From: an uncultured Saprospiraceae bacterium
Lineage (GTDB): Bacteria > Bacteroidota > Bacteroidia > Chitinophagales > Saprospiraceae
Direction: 5' to 3'
NCBI GenBank assembly: GCA_947311105.1
Contig: CAMZKG010000113.1
Coordinates: 1 to 43,575 of the forward strand
Length of the DNA: 43,575 nucleotides
Shown piece by piece: positions 40,346 to 43,575 of this stretch. The translations under genes were made by a program, and so were the position numbers. The notes under the pieces were generated by a model. The model did no database searches and had not been told where the DNA came from. It saw only the letters and a program-made list of their open reading frames with translations. Position 1 is the stretch's first letter. Every line of letters starts with the position of its first letter.

Positions 40346-42715
40346 TTAATTTAATTCAAAGATATAAGAAGCAGAAGGAAGCAAAGAAAAAAAGCTCTTT
40401 CGAAAAATAGCATAACGATCAAATACATCTTGTCCATTTGCCCCCTTTCTAGACACTTCTTTGGGAAACAAATAAAATGGATTGGCTCGTGCATAAACAT
40501 TGTACAAGCCAAAAGCCCAGGTTCGTGTACCCCGTTTTTTGTTTTTTTTCAACCTTATCCCCAAATCCAGCCTATGGTAAGCAGGGGCTCTAAATGCATT
40601 TTTTTTACTAAAAATTGCTAAATTCTCAGAAACACTATACTTCCACTTATTGGGATAAACAGCTCGATAACTTGACCACATTTTTCCTCGACTAATGGGC
40701 AAAGTAACTGCATCGCCCGTGGCATAAACCCAAATTGCAGAGAAAGATGTTTTAGGTGATTTTTGATAATTCAACACAATTTTTAAATCATGACGGCGAT
40801 CGTAGCGAAAAGGGTATCTCTTTCCTCCATTAAAATAATCAAACTGACGCCAGTTCCAAGACAAGCCGTATCCAACCCATCCTGAAAATTTCCCCACGTT
40901 CTTTTTTATAAATAGCTCCCCTCCATAGGATTCTCCTTCTCCATCAACCACCGAATTTTCCCATGGTGTATTGGGATCTAGAATACCCTTGCTTTCTAAT
41001 ATGTGATTCATTGTTTTGTAATACCCATCAAGAGCCAACTCATATTTTTTATTTTTCATGGCTGTTCCAACGGAAAATTGATTGCCAATTTGCGGTACAA
41101 AATCTCCATAAGTGAGCGTCCAGATACTATTCGGTCCAAAATCATTGGATACAAGATTGACATACTGCGCCATATTGCTGTACGACGCTTTCAAAGACCA
41201 ATTCTCATTCAACAGATACCGAACTGCCACTCTAGGCTCAGCATAAAAGTACTTCTTCGAATTCGTTTGAAAATGAGAAAAATGCAGCCCAATATTTGTT
41301 CTAAACTGCCCAAAAATCCAATCATCTTCAACATATCCAAAGCCTTCCAGCGCAGTATAACGCCCATTAGATATCAAAATTTCAGATGTACTAGTCCCAC
41401 TACTAAAGGATACTGCAAACTCACTTGGCGCATAGCGATGATAAATACCTCCTAGACCAGCACGGATTCCATGTGACTTACCATTCCAAAAAACATCACT
41501 TCGAAGAATCCAATCAGCCACTTGTGTATCAAATATTTCTGATGATTCGCTTGCATTAATATCCTTTGTTTTATTCGTATAAGAATCTTGACTTGCATAT
41601 TTAACATAAGACAATGTCGTTGCTACTGAAAAATGCCTGCTTGACTGATTTGTCCATTTCATCGAAGCAATGTTACTTTTAATTTTATTCTTATAAAGAT
41701 CCGACTGAGTTGATTTATCCAATCCTATTGTATATCCTTCCGCGAAAAGGTCATTACCTAAAAATCCCAAAATGCTTAATTCATTTTTTTCCGAAAGGGA
41801 AAAATTGGTCTTCGCAAAAATATCATAAAAGTGGAGCTTCCATGTATCTAAACGACCGTTGGGACCACTCTTCTCTGTTAGTTTATTTATCAAACCGATA
41901 GGAAGATCTGGGTAGGTTCGCCTTGCGGAAAAAATATAAGAACTACGTCCCTTTTTTATAGGCCCATCAATAGTAAATTTTGACGCCAATAGCCCAATAG
42001 CAGCTTTGGCATTGACTTGCTCTTTGCTACCCGTTTTCATTTTTACATCCAGGACGCTGGACAATCGCCCTCCATACCTTGCGGGAAAGCTACCTTTCTT
42101 TAACGTGACAGACGATATCGCATCCGTATTAAAACTAGAAAAAAAGCCTCCAAGGTGAGATACATTATATAATGGCACTCCATCTATCAAAATCAAATTT
42201 TGATCTGGTGTTCCTCCGCGTACATATAAGTCACTACTCCCTTCCTTTCCCCCATTCACACCTGGCAATAGTTGTAAAACCTTAATCAAATCGGGCTCCC
42301 CCCCCAGTGCCGGCAATACATTTACAATCTTGGGGCTTAGGGAGATCTCTCCTATTTGTGGGGCATCAACCACATCTTCTACCCTTTTGTCTACAACTTT
42401 CACCTCCCCCAACATAGTGGGATTCATATAAAAGTTAATAACAGTATCCTGACGAAGCAGAAAAACCGATTTCCCTGAAGAATAACCCACAAATGAAGCT
42501 TCTAAATAAACACTCCCATCTGCCAATTCTATTTCATAATGTCCTAAAGAATCCGTAGCTACAACCGTATTTGTATGCGTCTCGTAAATAGTAACTAAGC
42601 TAACAGGCTGATTAGTACGACTATCCAAACACTTGCCTGACACGGTATATGTAGTTTGACCCAACAGCGTCAAACCTATAAAATTTATTAAAACTAAAAT
42701 AATAACTCTTTTCAT
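40346..42715 (-). CDS. TonB-dependent outer-membrane receptor with carboxypeptidase-like domain
   Basis: A signal peptide (MKRVIILVLINFIGLTLLGQ) is followed by a carboxypeptidase-regulatory-like domain (TVSGKCLDSRTNQPVSLVTIYE, about 25-105). Then comes a plug domain with PDLIKVLQLLPGVNGGKEGSSDLYVRGGTPDQNLILIDGVPLYNVSHLGG and a long beta-barrel ending in an aromatic-rich strand. It imports a ligand across the outer membrane using TonB energy. The pairing with DUF4249 is typical. The ORF starts at 42742, but the ATG at 42715 begins the signal peptide. A terminator lies just upstream, so the operon needs its own promoter or partial read-through. Confidence 0.92.
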   Translation of the reverse strand: MKRVIILVLINFIGLTLLGQTTYTVSGKCLDSRTNQPVSLVTIYETHTNTVVATDSLGHYEIELADGSVYLEASFVGYSSGKSVFLLRQDTVINFYMNPTMLGEVKVVDKRVEDVVDAPQIGEISLSPKIVNVLPALGGEPDLIKVLQLLPGVNGGKEGSSDLYVRGGTPDQNLILIDGVPLYNVSHLGGFFSSFNTDAISSVTLKKGSFPARYGGRLSSVLDVKMKTGSKEQVNAKAAIGLLASKFTIDGPIKKGRSSYIFSARRTYPDLPIGLINKLTEKSGPNGRLDTWKLHFYDIFAKTNFSLSEKNELSILGFLGNDLFAEGYTIGLDKSTQSDLYKNKIKSNIASMKWTNQSSRHFSVATTLSYVKYASQDSYTNKTKDINASESSEIFDTQVADWILRSDVFWNGKSHGIRAGLGGIYHRYAPSEFAVSFSSGTSTSEILISNGRYTALEGFGYVEDDWIFGQFRTNIGLHFSHFQTNSKKYFYAEPRVAVRYLLNENWSLKASYSNMAQYVNLVSNDFGPNSIWTLTYGDFVPQIGNQFSVGTAMKNKKYELALDGYYKTMNHILESKGILDPNTPWENSVVDGEGESYGGELFIKKNVGKFSGWVGYGLSWNWRQFDYFNGGKRYPFRYDRRHDLKIVLNYQKSPKTSFSAIWVYATGDAVTLPISRGKMWSSYRAVYPNKWKYSVSENLAIFSKKNAFRAPAYHRLDLGIRLKKNKKRGTRTWAFGLYNVYARANPFYLFPKEVSRKGANGQDVFDRYAIFRKSFFSLLPSASYIFELN

Positions 42716-42740
42716 TTTAATATTTTGTTCATATTTACTC

Positions 42741-42775
42741 AAAAAAAGGTGGTGGGTGGAGCTCCCCCACCACCC
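42741..42775 (-). terminator. Intrinsic terminator upstream of the TonB receptor
   Basis: On the minus strand GGTGGTGGG pairs with CCCACCACC around a GAGCTC centre and is followed by seven T. It should end the transcript of the 42787-43347 gene. Confidence 0.82.
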
Positions 42776-42786
42776 AAATTATCTCG

Positions 42787-43347
42787 TCAATTGCATTGAA
42801 AATTAAGACTTAGCGTGTGATATCCTTCTGGACACCCATCGCATGTTTTAAAACCAAAGTCTGCGACTACATCTCCTGTTTCATGAAATCTAAAACTTGG
42901 CCATGAGCTCACTTTTACATTCGCCGATCTTACTTTATGCCAAGTTGTTTGATCAACTCCATCATCTGCCTGTCCACAATTCCCAGCCCTAAACACACTT
43001 GACAGTTTAATAAAGTGATACCCCCTTGTTTTCCTCCATTTTTTCTTACCAAATGGTTTGCCTTTTCTAAACTGAAAAGATGTGCTTTTTGCCTTTGTCC
43101 AGTTATGCCAAAGAACACCACCATTGGATATTTTACTACTACTTCTAAGCTCTAAGTTTACTTTCCAATTAGACCCAATAGGGGCTTCTGGTTCAGTCAA
43201 GGTGTGTGTTGCCTTAGAGAAGTTATCAACACATGTTTCTCCAGCTCTAACTGTTGTAGTGTATACTAGATAATCATCACAACCAATACCAGTACCCTCA
43301 ACCAATATGTCAAAAGTACCAACAGAATTATAAGGCAGTATATACAT
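42787..43347 (-). CDS. Hypothetical protein, Cys-containing, unknown function
   Basis: This 186-residue protein has no recognised domain and no clear signal peptide. It holds several cysteines (IGCDDY, ETCVDNF, NCGQADDG, KTCDGCPEGYHTLSLNFQCN) and a beta-rich, Trp-containing middle (GGVLWHNWTKAK). A promoter 33 nt upstream and a terminator downstream make it a single-gene unit. The Met at 43347 is supported by the promoter position. The cysteine pattern and tail could suit a secreted or extracytoplasmic protein, but no export signal is seen. Confidence 0.65.
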   Translation of the reverse strand: MYILPYNSVGTFDILVEGTGIGCDDYLVYTTTVRAGETCVDNFSKATHTLTEPEAPIGSNWKVNLELRSSSKISNGGVLWHNWTKAKSTSFQFRKGKPFGKKKWRKTRGYHFIKLSSVFRAGNCGQADDGVDQTTWHKVRSANVKVSSWPSFRFHETGDVVADFGFKTCDGCPEGYHTLSLNFQCN

Positions 43348-43379
43348 TAAAAAAGGCCTATTGCCTCACAATCCAACAG

Positions 43380-43409
43380 CAAAGATAACTATTTATTCGA
43401 ATAACTAAA
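43380..43409 (-). promoter_or_regulatory. Promoter with palindromic operator candidate
   Basis: TTTA (43409-43406), an 18-nt spacer and TATCTTTG (43387-43380) lie on the minus strand. Inside the spacer is the perfect 12-bp palindrome TTATTCGAATAA (43393-43404). Transcription would start near 43375, 28 nt before the ATG. Confidence 0.55.
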
Positions 43410-43575
43410 AATAAAAAAGTAACAATTTTAATAACAATGGTTCGGTAAAAAAACAATACTCCGACGTAGCTTGCCACGCCTCCAACGTCTTCCTTGATTA
43501 AGGCAAAATTTGAAGGTGTATGAATAAAAAGAAATCCCTTCCAAAAATCTTCAAATTTCACCTTACTCTGCGTCA

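Noticed and set aside
43358-43561. Minus-strand ORF of 67 residues at the right edge
   Set aside because: Its 3' end runs through the promoter and palindrome of the next gene, its C-terminal half is an AT-rich hydrophobic translation, and no family feature is seen. It could be real but is not supported.

Overview
The window looks like a chromosomal segment of a Bacteroidota bacterium, most likely a Saprospiraceae/Lewinella-like lineage. The evidence is three secreted proteins with type IX secretion (T9SS) C-terminal sorting domains, a TonB-dependent receptor paired with a DUF4249 lipoprotein, bacillithiol synthesis by BshA, and many promoters of the Bacteroidota form TTTG-N16-20-TAnnTTTG. No rRNA, tRNA or CRISPR array was seen.

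Layout. 1-12.3 kb: a membrane-anchored subtilase, a PKD-domain protein, a U32-family protein translationally coupled to a small ferredoxin, two T9SS-sorted secreted proteins, an NhaC-type antiporter with an extra exported N-terminal domain, and a large FG-GAP repeat protein. 12.4-14.4 kb: an ECF sigma factor, its likely anti-sigma partner and a tiny ORF. 14.4-16.2 kb: a D-2-hydroxyacid dehydrogenase divergent from uracil-DNA glycosylase. 16.2-21.1 kb: a sulfur/thiol block on the minus strand (stand-alone rhodanese, CstB-like persulfide dioxygenase-rhodanese fusion, Cys/Met PLP enzyme, BshA). 21.9-27.1 kb: a flavin reductase-like protein, an AT-rich island with a broken CotH gene and a lipoprotein between inverted repeats, and acetoacetyl-CoA synthetase. 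27.4-32.7 kb: a GT39-like membrane protein plus GT2 glycosyltransferase, a 5'-nucleotidase-family lipoprotein and a GAF-SpoIIE phosphatase. 32.7-33.5 kb: a short transcription unit, paired DnaA-box-like palindromes and a decayed KAP NTPase. 33.6-37.2 kb: rny, zapA, a coiled-coil partner and tcdA. 37.4-38.8 kb: a complete IS110-family element. 38.9-43.5 kb: a secreted protein, DUF4249 plus TonB receptor, and an unknown protein.

The strongest discovery is the IS110 element (37447-38754). Its noncoding left end carries a Bacteroidota promoter followed by a predicted two-loop bridge RNA. All four predicted guide segments match the element's own surroundings: 9 of 9 and 7 of 7 bases to the left and right target flanks, and 7 of 7 and 7 of 7 to the element ends, all consistent with an AC core dinucleotide and a 7+2+5 site layout. 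Removing the element on paper restores continuity with another copy of a dispersed repeat in this window (about 2.69 kb), which works as an internal empty-site control. The element therefore appears to be RNA-guided into a host repeat family.

Other signals: a Crp-like palindrome centred near -41 of the persulfide dioxygenase promoter; short hairpin repeat arrays whose stem bases covary and which supply or abut stop codons of several genes; a CotH gene broken by an 8-bp tandem duplication; and a promoter-to-terminator unit of about 170 nt that may encode a 33-residue peptide from a non-AUG start.
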